Below are positions 43,967 to 52,142 of a DNA stretch of 64,000 nucleotides, one piece after another. This DNA comes from JAMXLO01 sp963726125 (GTDB taxonomy: Bacteria; Pseudomonadota; Alphaproteobacteria; Acetobacterales; Acetobacteraceae). The notes under the pieces are model-generated. The model was not told where the DNA came from and did not search any database. It worked only from the letters and a program-made list of their open reading frames with translations. Position numbers and translations under genes: made by a program. Location: positions 558,001 to 622,000 of the forward strand of contig CAVSBG010000013.1 in the NCBI GenBank assembly GCA_963726125.1, given 5' to 3'. Numbering within the stretch: position 1 is the first letter of the stretch; every line of letters begins with the position of its first letter.

Positions 43967-45169
43967 ATGGCTCGACTTGAGGACATACCGCAGCCAACGC
44001 GCGATGCCGTGCTGGCCGTTCCGTGCCCGAGTTTCGATACCCAACCCTTCGTCAACGGCCCACCGCTGGCACAACGCCGAGTGGCGATCGTCTCCAGCGC
44101 CGCGCTGATCCAACGTGGCGATAAGCCTTTCCCGTTCGGCAGCGCCGAATGCCGCTTCCTGCCGGCTTCGGTGCCAAACGGCGATATCCTGATCAGCCAT
44201 GTCTCGATCAATTTCGACCGCACCGGGTTCCAGCGCGACCTCAACGTCGTCTATCCAATCGACCGGTTGCGCGAACTGGCGGCCGAGGGCGTGATCGGCG
44301 GCGTGGCAGAGACCCACTACACGGTGATGGGCTCCACCGATCCGGCCGGCATGACCGAGGCCGCGGACCAGATCGCTGGGCAGTTGCGGCAGGAACGGAT
44401 CGACGCGGTTCTGCTGAGCCCTGTCTGACCCCTCTGCACGCGCGCCGTGTGCGCGCTGGCCCACATGCTGGAAGAACGCGGGATCGCAACCGTGGCGCTC
44501 GGCTCGGTCCGTGCGCAGATGGAGAAGACCCGTCCGCCTCGCGGTCTATGGACATCGGCACAGCTCGGGCGCCCGGTCGGTGAGCCGGAAGACAAAGCAT
44601 TCCAACGACGCATCGTGCTCGCTGCGTTGCGGCTGCTGGAACAAACCGATGGGCCGGTGATTCTGGAGGACTTCGCGGAGGATCCGCCGGGTCTGCAGGA
44701 TACGCCGGGCTGGCAGCCCCCCGCGCTACCGAGGCTGACCGCGATGCCGGCTACACCGGATGCCTGGGCAGCATCGTTCGCTGCTGAACTTGCGTTGATC
44801 ATGCCTCTATGGCGGCAGGCGCAGGCGCGCTTCGGCCGAACGACCGTGGGCTTGAGCTTCCAGTCGCCACCGGCATGGCCTGCATTTGCAGCGCGATTTC
44901 TGGCGGGTGAACTGCCCAGTGTGGTGGGACACGATACACCGGCGCTGGCGCTGCGGTTCCTATGCGATGACGTGAAGGCGCTATATGGGGAAGCAGCCCA
45001 GGCTACCGGCGCAGCGCCGTCGAGCCGCCAGGTGGATACTTGGTTCTGGCGGCAGACCGTTGCTGGCCAGCTGCTGATCGCATTGCGTGATGTCGCGCTA
45101 AGCAGTGAGAACAATGCACTGAAGACCGTAGGCGGACGGTTCTTTGTGCCAGTTCCCTGGTTGCCGTAG
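43967..45169 (+). CDS. Probable selenoprotein, GrdB/PrdB-like (glycine/betaine/sarcosine reductase B family), UGA at codon 154
   Basis: One reading frame of 401 codons interrupted only by TGA at 44426-44428. Across it the protein reads VLLSPV-U-PLCTRAVCALA: U-x-x-C-T, the active-site motif of GrdB-type selenoproteins, where Sec is encoded by UGA. Both sides are coding and look like one family: RRVAIVSSAALIQRGDKPFP, SHVSINFDRTGFQRDLNVVY and GVIGGVAETHYTVMGSTDP before it, MLEERGIATVALGSVRAQME and FLCDDVKALYGEAA after it. A hairpin with its loop 18-22 nt after the UGA fits a bacterial SECIS. The ATG at 43967 has GAGGA at good spacing; 43961 is too close. Without Sec insertion only 153 residues would be made. 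It needs selA, selB, selC and selD elsewhere in the genome. Confidence 0.8.
44429..44461 (+). promoter_or_regulatory. Candidate SECIS hairpin following the UGA
   Basis: GCGCGC (44440-44445), loop CGTGT, GCGCGC (44451-44456): a 6-bp GC stem whose apical loop, with G residues, begins 18 nt after the UGA. In E. coli fdhF the SECIS apical loop lies at nearly the same distance. The lower part pairs only imperfectly, and the stem also codes for RAVCA, so the hairpin could partly reflect codon bias. Confidence 0.5.
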
Positions 45170-45269
45170 CATCCACCGCATCCGAGCGCTCGGTCACCCC
45201 CGTTGATGCCCGCCGCATAATACCAGCCGCCCTTGCTGTTGACGTACCGCACGCAACGATCCGACCCCG

Positions 45270-47120
45270 ATAGGGGTCGGGAAGACACCGTCTCCCCGCC
45301 CTCCGAACCGTGCGTGCGGTTCTCCCGCACACGGCTCTCCAGTTGCTGGTTTCCTCATCGGGAGCACCTCGCGTCTTCATGGGCTGCGAGCAGGGTGAAC
45401 AGCCCGTGATCCGCGAAGAAGGCGTTGGTCCATCGTCCATGGTCTGCTTCACTTCGTCCTATTGACGGCCGCTTTTCCTGCTTGCGCAGGATAGCTCGCA
45501 GCCGCCGCCGGATCATCTGGTCGATCCTGCGGAACAAGCGTGGCCTGGCGTGTTTGAAGTAGCCGAACCATCCCCGAAGCATCGGGTTGAGGTCAGCGAT
45601 GATCCGTTCCAGGCTATCGCCCCGGCTGCGGATCGTCCTGGCCCTCACCTTGTCCTTGAAAGCCCGCAGGCTCTTATCGCGCACGAACCGGTGCCCCGCC
45701 TCAAACCGGTAGCCAAGAAAGTCGAACCCCTGGCCGGGTTGTGCGGCGTCGCCGATGCGCGTCTTGCAGGGGTGCAGGGTCAGGCCGTTGGCATTCACCC
45801 ACGTCGTTACTTGGCGCAGTGCCGCAGCCGCCTCCGCTTCCGATGCGCAGAGGATCACGAAGTCATCGGCATAACGCACCATCCGGTAGCCGCTCTGCTC
45901 CATGAGCACGTCGAGCGGGTGCAGATACAGATTGGCCAACAGCGGCGACAGCACGGCCCCTTGGGGCGTTCCCGCCGCTGGCTGCCAGCGTGCTACGTCC
46001 GACATGATCTCCTGCCGCAGAAAGCCATCGATCAGGGCCACAATCCGGCTATCGCTGATCGAACCCTCCACCAGCCTCATCAGCCTGTCGTGCAGAATGG
46101 TATCGAAGTAGCTCTTCAGGTCGGCGTCCACCACATGGGTGTAACCCTCCTTCAGCAAGCGATCGACTTCCCGCAACGCATCCTTGCAGCCCCGTCCCGG
46201 CCGGAACCCAAAACTCCCCGGTCTGAACTGAACTTCAAAGATCGGCTCGATGACCATCTTCAGTGCTGTTTGTACAATCCGGTCCTTCACCGTCGGTATC
46301 CCCAGAGGCCGGGTCTTACCGTCTCCTTTGGGTATCTCCACCCGTTTCACCGGGTCCGGCTGGTAGCGACCCTCCGTCAGGCTACGCTGGAGTTCACGCA
46401 GATATCGCTCCGATTGGGCTTCGAACCTCTCAATGCTCTGACCGTCCACGCCCGCCGCCCCTTGGTTGCGCGCGACACGCTGCCACGCGATTTCCAGAGT
46501 CGCCGGACGAACCACCTTGTCGATCAGGCTGAACCACTTACCCCCTTTGACGCCGTTACCCAGCGCCGACACCATGCGATCCGTCCATATGGATGCTTCC
46601 GCCCACCACAGTCCGTGGGGTTCCCCACCGGGGGCGTCTCTCCCTTGCTTAGCCTTGACGGCACTACCGGGGTTCTCTTGCTCCAAACCAAACCTCTCGC
46701 ATCCAGCTTCCTGCCTCCCTTCCCTCGGAACGGTTTTGCTAGCCGCTCGTCTCCACCGCTCGAAGCGGCCTCGGTATTATGAAGGCTCTGACTCCTGACA
46801 GCCTCACCCAGACCGTCAGGTCTCTCCGCTTACGCCGCTCTGCCGTCCCGACATTCCGACCTCAACCACGTGATCCGCCTGATGGTCGCTTTGAGTATCA
46901 GTCGCCTCAGCGCCACCAGTTGTTCCAGGCTTCGCCTCTCATGAGCAGGCTCGCCACGAGATCCCGCCGAAACAGGTTCGTCATCCTACGGACTGCCGGT
47001 TCACCTCCGGTTGCTCTCCACCCCGCCTCGCGGCGACGCAGTTACCTTCAATTTCTGGGATTGCGACCATCCCAGGCACGGACTTCCACCGTGCAGACAA
47101 AGCGTCCTCACGGGACGCAC
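45270..47120 (-). mobile_element. Group II intron, copy 2 (1851 nt)
   Basis: Same boundaries as copy 1 (GTGCG at 47120, CTAT ending at 45270), same domain V and VI. Differences noticed: C at 46502 for T at 24679 inside the RT gene, and T for A near 46936 against 25113. It is followed on the plus strand by a full palindromic repeat (47121-47231) and preceded by unrelated sequence, so the repeat's left end is the insertion point. Such near-identity implies recent movement or gene conversion. Confidence 0.9.
45355..46686 (-). CDS. ltrA: Group II intron reverse transcriptase/maturase, copy 2
   Basis: 443 residues, identical in protein sequence to copy 1 as far as I could compare (the base change at 46502 appears silent here). 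The YADD catalytic site, RT blocks and the maturase segment are all present, with no HNH domain. Both copies are intact, so either could drive mobility. Confidence 0.93.
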   Translation of the reverse strand: MEQENPGSAVKAKQGRDAPGGEPHGLWWAEASIWTDRMVSALGNGVKGGKWFSLIDKVVRPATLEIAWQRVARNQGAAGVDGQSIERFEAQSERYLRELQRSLTEGRYQPDPVKRVEIPKGDGKTRPLGIPTVKDRIVQTALKMVIEPIFEVQFRPGSFGFRPGRGCKDALREVDRLLKEGYTHVVDADLKSYFDTILHDRLMRLVEGSISDSRIVALIDGFLRQEIMSDVARWQPAAGTPQGAVLSPLLANLYLHPLDVLMEQSGYRMVRYADDFVILCASEAEAAAALRQVTTWVNANGLTLHPCKTRIGDAAQPGQGFDFLGYRFEAGHRFVRDKSLRAFKDKVRARTIRSRGDSLERIIADLNPMLRGWFGYFKHARPRLFRRIDQMIRRRLRAILRKQEKRPSIGRSEADHGRWTNAFFADHGLFTLLAAHEDARCSR

Positions 47121-47231
47121 TCATGACCGGGCTTGACCCGGTCATCTCTATCGGATGGTTGCTGACTGGGATTGCATCGTTCGCAATTTGTTGCGGGTAG
47201 CCGATGGCCGGGTCAAGCCCGACCATGACGG
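47121..47231. repeat. Palindromic intergenic repeat beside intron copy 2
   Basis: TCATGACCGGGCTTGACCC-GGTCATC at the left, GATGGCCGGGTCAAGCCCG-ACCATGACGG at the right: arms of about 30 nt around GGGATTGCATCGTTCGCAA. This is the most complete copy in the window. From here to 47329 there is no gene. Confidence 0.75.
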
Positions 47232-47329
47232 AGATCGAGAGTCGGTTCCAGCGGCGGCTGGTATAAGACCGATCACGTTAAGTCGCCCTCTGCGTCGGCA
47301 ACAAGAGCGGCTTATCTGTCTGCCTCGGG

Positions 47330-47413
47330 CGCCAGGTCCCCGGCTTCTCCATCGGCGAGCCGCCGGTCAACCTGTTCGACCCCGCCGCCGCCATCGCCAC
47401 CGGCCCGCCCTGA
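47330..47413 (+). pseudogene. 3' remnant of the unknown repeated-block gene (copy C)
   Basis: Reads RQVPGFSIGEPPVNLFDPAA-AIATGPP and a stop, the last 28 codons of the unknown gene (RQVLGFFIGEPPVNPFDPA in copies A and B). Everything upstream is lost; the preceding sequence has no similarity to copies A or B. Confidence 0.8.
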
Positions 47414-47473
47414 CCCGCGGGCCCTCTGCTGGCGTCAACGAATTGGCAATCTTGTGCCGGCAGTAAGCAAGTA

Positions 47474-47886
47474 ATGGAACCGCAAAACACGCCAAGCACG
47501 CAAATGGACACCGATGGCAACGGGATTAACCCTTTGTCCAATCGTATCATCGGCTGTGCCCTCACCGTGCTCCAAACGCTGGGCGCTGCATCCCTCGAAA
47601 AGTCTACGGAGACACCCTGCTCCACGAGCTACGCAAGGCTGGACTCGACGTCGCGCAACAACATTCCACGCTCGTACATTACGATGGGGTCGTAGTCGGC
47701 CAATATGCCGTTGATCTACTCGTCGAACAAACCGTCCTCGTTGCACTGAAAGTAGCCAAAGCGATCGATGATATTCATCGCGCGCAGTGCCTGAATTACC
47801 TAAAGGCCACCGGCCTGCATCTCTGCCGGCTACCCAACTTCGGCAGGCCCCGCCTGGAGATCAAGCGCATCGTCCTGGACCTATAA
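47474..47886 (+). pseudogene. GxxExxY gene, copy C, decayed
   Basis: MEPQNTPSTQMDTDGNGINP and the following residues match copies A and B, but after LGAASLEK one base is lost and the frame breaks. The corrected frame reads ELRKAGLDVAQQHSTLVHYD, then QYAVDLLVEQTVLVALKVAK, where the catalytic-type Glu of VELKV has become Ala, and the GxxExxY Gly is also lost. Inverted-repeat arms remain at 47475-47507 and 47897-47929. Confidence 0.85.
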
Positions 47887-47929
47887 GCCACTGCCGCCCT
47901 TTGCGTGTTTTGCGTGTTTTGCGGTTCCA
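47475..47929. repeat. Inverted-repeat pair of GxxExxY element, copy C
   Basis: Left arm 47475-47507 (GGAACCGCAAAACACGCC then AAGCACGCAAATGG); right arm 47897-47929 (CCTTTGCGTGTTTTGCGTG then TTTTGCGGTTCC). The arms are kept although the gene between them is broken. Confidence 0.75.
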
Positions 47930-47999
47930 ATTTCCTTAAACGCGCCAAGCCAGCTCCTCAGCCCCTTCATCGCCAAGCCACCAGTCAACCGCCGCCGCC

Positions 48000-48118
48000 A
48001 ACCGATCACCGGCAAGGCGGCCGCTCCGGCACCCGTGCACGAAGCCCCCGTGCTCAGGCCAATCCACGGGCCGTCCACATCGATGATGTTGCCGTCAGGG
48101 TGGATCAAGAGGTGTAGG
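48000..48118 (-). pseudogene. Chimeric remnant: uronate-dehydrogenase-like 3' end joined to a TonB-domain fragment
   Basis: On the minus strand HLLIHPDGNIIDVDGPW can be read. Its first part (HLLIHPDG) matches VKVHLVILPDGR of the TonB-domain genes next door; its second part (GIDVDGPW-like and the following bases, including GCTCAGGCCA) matches the 3' end of the epimerase gene at 53533. So copy C once had the same downstream neighbour as copy B, and the junction is a deletion or recombination scar. Confidence 0.5.
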
Positions 48119-49042
48119 TGAAGCCATGGTCTGTGCAACCAGATCATTCCATGTAATCGTAGGCAATACTTCTGTTGCGCAGGTAAGATCGACTGTGCTT
48201 CCTCCCCCAGTGGTAATAAACGCGACGCCAGACTTACTATGTATAGTCCCTATCGCGCCACGCAGATGGTTATCGCCGTCAGGCCATACGGTGTACTGCA
48301 GCCATTGAATGTAGCCCTGCCCTCCCCCAATCTGCTCTTGTCGACCGGTCCACGTCACCATCTTGCCGACTTCTATCGCCGGCGACAGGCTGGGATGGCC
48401 CCGCTCATAAAGTTTGACCCACGGCGTGCCATCAGGCTTGCGAAAGAAGATTACCTGGGCCGTAAAACTCGTTCCGTACCAAGGATGATTTGGCACGCCC
48501 CCCAGCACCATCGTTCCAGTGCAGGTCCTTTGCAGCATCGTCTCAAGGATCGGCGACTTGACCGGATCGTTCGCTATGGTGAACGGGCTCTTGGACAACA
48601 CCGGCGTGAAACCGGCCGCCGCCGGCTGATCGTGCCGGTGCGCCAGGACGTAGTGCAGCGAAATGTCTATATCCGCCTGCGGCTCCCCCGCCGGCAACGG
48701 CCGCACGGACCCGCCACGGAACACCGAGCCGCCCGCCGTGTCGAGCGAGCGCGATCCCGAGCTTTCCACCACATCGACCGTCCAGATCCTGCCGTCAGGC
48801 AGGATCACCAGATGGACTTTGACAGTGCCACCCTCATCGCTGCTCGACGCGTGTTTGGGATAGTAGGCGTGCGCGTCCCACCATGCCTGCAATTGCCGCA
48901 TAACGTCGCGGCGCCCCGCGTTCCCCGGCTCAACCTGGTTCGTTATGCTGAAGTCCTGGCACAACGCCGGTGCGTAGCCGGCGGCAACCGGCGTCAGAAC
49001 CAAAGCCGCGGCAAGGGCAGATAAAGCGACCGGCAACCGCAT
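48095..49042 (-). CDS. Exported protein with a TonB C-terminal-like domain
   Basis: 315 residues from the ATG at 49042, preceded by GGGGAG at good spacing. Signal peptide RLPVALSALAAALVLTPVAA. The TonB_C-like part is LQAWWDAHAYYPKHASSSDE, GGTVKVHLVILPDGRIWTVD and VVESSGSRSLDTAGGSVFRG. The second half (CTGTMVLGGVPNHPWYGTSF, VTWTGRQEQIGGG, STVDLTCATEV) is not recognised. Unlike true TonB it lacks a Pro-rich spacer and a retained N-terminal anchor. The last residues (SPTPLDPP) arise from out-of-frame reading of a further TonB-domain remnant. Confidence 0.75.
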   Translation of the reverse strand: MRLPVALSALAAALVLTPVAAGYAPALCQDFSITNQVEPGNAGRRDVMRQLQAWWDAHAYYPKHASSSDEGGTVKVHLVILPDGRIWTVDVVESSGSRSLDTAGGSVFRGGSVRPLPAGEPQADIDISLHYVLAHRHDQPAAAGFTPVLSKSPFTIANDPVKSPILETMLQRTCTGTMVLGGVPNHPWYGTSFTAQVIFFRKPDGTPWVKLYERGHPSLSPAIEVGKMVTWTGRQEQIGGGQGYIQWLQYTVWPDGDNHLRGAIGTIHSKSGVAFITTGGGSTVDLTCATEVLPTITWNDLVAQTMASPTPLDPP

Positions 49043-49108
49043 CGAGTTTTCTCCCCTTTTATCCACCAACTCCTTCTTTCCACCACATCCACCATCCAGC
49101 TGTTGCCG

Positions 49109-50058
49109 TCAGGGTGGATCAATAGGTGAAGGTGTAGCCATGCTCTGCGCAACCAAATCATTCCATGTAATCGTAGGCAAGACTTCTGTTGCGCAGGTGA
49201 GCTCTACTGAGTCTCCACCCCCTGTGGCAATATACGCGATGCCAGATCTATTATGAATAGGTACCGATGGCGCCACGGAGACGGTTATCGCCGTCAGGCC
49301 ATACGGTGTACTGAAGCCATTTATCTTCGCGTTTCCCTCCCCCGGCAAGCTCCTGTCGCCCGGTCCACGTCACCATCTTGCCGACTTCCGTCACCGGAGC
49401 GAGGCTGGGAAAGCCCCGCTCATTGAACTTGACCCATGGCGTGCCATCAGGCTTGCGAAAGAAGATTGCCTGGGCTGCAAAACGCGTTCCGTACCAAGGA
49501 TGATTTGGTATCCCCGCCAGCACCATCGTTCCAGTGCAGGTCCTTTGCAGCATCGTCTCAAGGATCGGCGACTTGACCGGATCGTTCGCTATGGTGAACG
49601 GACTCTTGGACAACACCGGCGTGTAACCGGCAGCCGCCGGTTGATCGTGCCGGTGCGCCAGGACGTAGTGCAGCGAAATGTCTATATCCGCCTTCGGCTC
49701 GCCCTCCGGCAACGGCCGCACCGACCCTCTGCGGAACACCGAGCTGCCCCGCCGTGTCGAGCGAACGCGATCCCGAGCTTTCCACCACATCGATCGTCCA
49801 GATCCTGCCGTCAGGCAGGATCACCAGATGGACTTTGACAGTGCCGCCCTCATCGCTGTTCGACGCGTGTCTGGGGTAGTAGGCGTGAGCGTCCCACCAT
49901 GCCTGCAATTGCCGCATCACGTCGCGGCGCCCCGCGTTCCCCGGCTCCACCTGGTTCGTGATGCTGAAGTCCTGGCACAGCGCCGGTGCGTAGCCGGCGG
50001 CCACAGGCATCAGAACAAAAGCCGCAGCAAGGCCAGATGAAACGATCGCCAACCGCAT
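49109..50058 (-). pseudogene. Tandem duplicate of the exported TonB-domain gene, twice frameshifted
   Basis: RLAIVSSGLAAAFVLMPVAA and DVMRQLQAWWDAHAYYPRHA match the neighbour almost residue for residue. One extra base near 49745 breaks the frame after SRSLDTAG; the second frame continues as SVFRRGSVRPLPEGEPKADI to GAIGT, and another shift near 49258 is needed to reach SGIAYIATGGGDSVELTCAT and the end at 49109. Nucleotide identity with 48095-49042 is high, so the duplication is recent and this copy is decaying. Confidence 0.8.
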
Positions 50059-50261
50059 CGAGCATTCTCCCGCGTTTTTTAGAACAACGCCAGCCTTTCT
50101 GCTGAAGCGAGGCGACAGGCAGGAGCATTGGCCGCGTTCAGACTAATGTCCATGACTTTTTCCTTGACGACCGGCATCACTCCGTCTGCGCAAAATATCT
50201 GGCGTCAGCGTCGCTGTCTCATGTCGCGCGAGGTGGTGTCAGGCCCTGGGGTTAAATCGGA

Positions 50262-51161
50262 TCACCCGCCACTGTCCGCCGGGTTGTAGTGCAGCGTCAC
50301 CACAACATCCGCCGGTTGCGCGGGCGCGCCCGGCGGGAACGGCGGCAGATGGGCGTTGCGAAACACCGCCAGCGCCGCCGCGTCTAGCACACTCAAGCCC
50401 GAGCTTTGCACCACTTCGATCAACGTGACCTGCCCGTCCGAGGCAATAACGATGTGGACTTTTACGTTGCCGCCCTCATTGGTCTGCGACGCCTCCTTAG
50501 GATAGACGGCGTGCTGGTCCCACCACTGCTTCAGCTTCCCCATCCAGGCGGCGCCATTGTTCGCAGCGCTGGCGCCGCCCGCGGCATTCTGCCCGGCCGG
50601 CGCGTGCGCAGGCGCCCCCGCCGGGTTGCCCGGAGCGCGGGCGGCGGCACGCTGTGGCGGCGGCGCCCGCTGCGGGTGCACCTGCGCCACCGGCGCCGGT
50701 GGTGGCGGAGCAGCCGTTGGCGCAGGTGCCGGCGTTGGTGGTGGTGTCTCGGCTTGCTGAACCGGTGGCGGCGGCGGCACCTCCGGTGTGGGTGCCGGCG
50801 TCGGCGGCGGTATCTCAGCTTGCTGAACCGGTGGGGGCGGCGGCACCGGTGCCGGCGTTGGTGGCGGTATCTCCGCTTGCTGAACCGGCGTGGGCGGCGG
50901 CACGTCCGGTGTGGGCGGAGCAATCGGCGCCGCGGTTGCCTCCGGCGCAGCGGGCGGCTCCGACGTCGCCTCTGCCGGCCCTTCCCCCACAACAAAATCC
51001 ACCGTGAGCGGCTCCGATGCACTTGTCGGTGGCGGAGCCGCCGGAATCATCAGGAACGACAGGAATAACGTCAGGTGCAGCGCCAGTGAAACCAAGATCG
51101 GCCAGCCCAGCATTTCGCGACGCTGCACGCGCATCGCCATTCGCTGGCTGCTGCTCAGCAT
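50262..51161 (-). CDS. tonB: TonB-family energy-transducing protein
   Basis: 299 residues from the ATG at 51161 (an ATG at 51134 is an alternative). One N-terminal membrane helix (GWPILVSLALHLTLFLSFLM), then a long Pro-rich spacer with three near-repeats PVQQAEIPPPTPAP, an Ala/Pro part, and the C-terminal domain WMGKLKQWWDQHAVYPKEAS, NVKVHIVIASDGQVTLIEVV, SVLDAAALAVFRNAHLPPFP. This layout spans the periplasm to energise outer-membrane receptors with ExbB/ExbD, which are not in the window. The two neighbouring exported proteins share the C-terminal domain and probably derive from it. Confidence 0.88.
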   Translation of the reverse strand: MLSSSQRMAMRVQRREMLGWPILVSLALHLTLFLSFLMIPAAPPPTSASEPLTVDFVVGEGPAEATSEPPAAPEATAAPIAPPTPDVPPPTPVQQAEIPPPTPAPVPPPPPVQQAEIPPPTPAPTPEVPPPPPVQQAETPPPTPAPAPTAAPPPPAPVAQVHPQRAPPPQRAAARAPGNPAGAPAHAPAGQNAAGGASAANNGAAWMGKLKQWWDQHAVYPKEASQTNEGGNVKVHIVIASDGQVTLIEVVQSSGLSVLDAAALAVFRNAHLPPFPPGAPAQPADVVVTLHYNPADSGG

Positions 51162-51677
51162 CGATCGAACCGGACTGGGCGGTCTTTCACCCGGGATTGC
51201 ACCCCTGTTCGAGATTGACGATCTGAGCGGAGCGACGGAGCCGATCACTATCGGGCATGGTGGTGCTTTCCAATCGCCGCAATGGCAGGCCGCTCCTGTC
51301 ATCGTTGCGCGGCCGGCTTGCAGTTCATACGCTCACGTGGGCGCGTGGGCCAGGAATTGTACGCTGCCAAAGGCTCTCCAGAACCCACGTGCCCGCCACC
51401 ACCCGCGATACATGATGCTAAATCGCGGCGCTTTCGTAAAGGAAAAAGTCCGATATTTTTCCCTGACGCTACCGCCTGCGGCACAATCGCAGCTGCTCGC
51501 CGGCGACCGTGGTCCCGTGCAACCACCTGACGAAAGCTTTGCGCGTAGCATCCGCCCCAAAACACCCACGGCCGCCGAGGGCACACGCCGCCATCAGGCT
51601 GCGCTCCGTTCGGTTCATCACATGATGCGGGCGAAACGGCATTGTCTCATCCGCACACCAATGCTCTCGCGCGCAGG

Positions 51678-51780
51678 TTCGCAGCCGCTCGTGGCGGTGC
51701 ACCCGCACCGCCATTCGTTGGCTGCTGCTTGGCATCGATCGAACCCGACTGAGCGGTGCACCACGACCCGAGATTGGCCG
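51678..51780 (-). repeat. Duplicated 5' fragment of tonB
   Basis: GCCATTCGTTGGCTGCTGCT, then GCATCGATCGAAC and CGACTGAGCGGT, repeat 51138-51190 (GCCATTCGCTGGCTGCTGCT and so on). Read on the minus strand it gives PSSSQRMAVRVHRHE against LSSSQRMAMRVQRRE of TonB, then loses similarity. A leftover of an earlier tandem duplication. Confidence 0.65.
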
Positions 51781-51824
51781 CCCCGTCCACGACTACCCAG
51801 AATCGTTGAAGGCGACACCCCAAA

Positions 51825-51929
51825 CGTCATGCCCGCCCTTGTGGTCCTTGTGGGGGCCAACCACGTCTTTCGCGCGCCTGGCGAAGACGTGGACGGCAGG
51901 GACACGCCTGGACACGCCCGGCCATGACG
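51825..51929. repeat. Palindromic intergenic repeat, second type
   Basis: Outer arms CGTCATGCCCGCCC and CACGCCCGGCCATGACG, inner arms CCACGTCTT (from 51861) and AAGACGTGG. The outer ends resemble those of the other repeats (CGTCATG-CCCGGC), but the core differs. No intron is present. Confidence 0.6.
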
Positions 51930-52142
51930 CCTGGGCGTGTGACTCGCGCTCCATCGATGGCGGGCGCCCGTTACCAGCAAGCGAGTGGCCATGCCGATGG
52001 GAACCCGGAATCAACTCGGCCGAAAAACCCACCCCCGGAACTCCGACCCGGCCATGCACAGCCGTGCCGAGTATGGTCACATGCCGGCCAAAGAAAGTTT
52101 TCCTGGACATCCTAACGGTATTTTGTTAGTCATGCCACCACC

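Larger units (their letters stand above)
51162..52142. other. 980-bp region without a recognised gene
   Basis: It holds, in order, the tonB upstream region, a duplicated fragment of the tonB 5' end (51678-51780), a palindromic intergenic repeat (51825-51929), and the diverged upstream part of repeat block B (51969-52142). Several open frames cross it but none has a conserved start or family. Confidence 0.5.

Noticed and set aside
43967..44428. Treating the GrdB-like gene as a 153-residue protein plus a separate downstream gene starting at 44447
   Set aside because: The two parts are in the same frame, only a TGA separates them, and the UxxCT motif is centred on that TGA.
45170..45269. Minus-strand reading RYVNSKGGWYYAAG before intron copy 2 as a gene fragment
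   Set aside because: Too short, no start, no recognisable family; left unassigned.
50700..50900. Regularly spaced repeats resembling a CRISPR array
   Set aside because: They encode the repeated PVQQAE-PPPTPAP spacer of TonB; spacing and spacers do not fit CRISPR.
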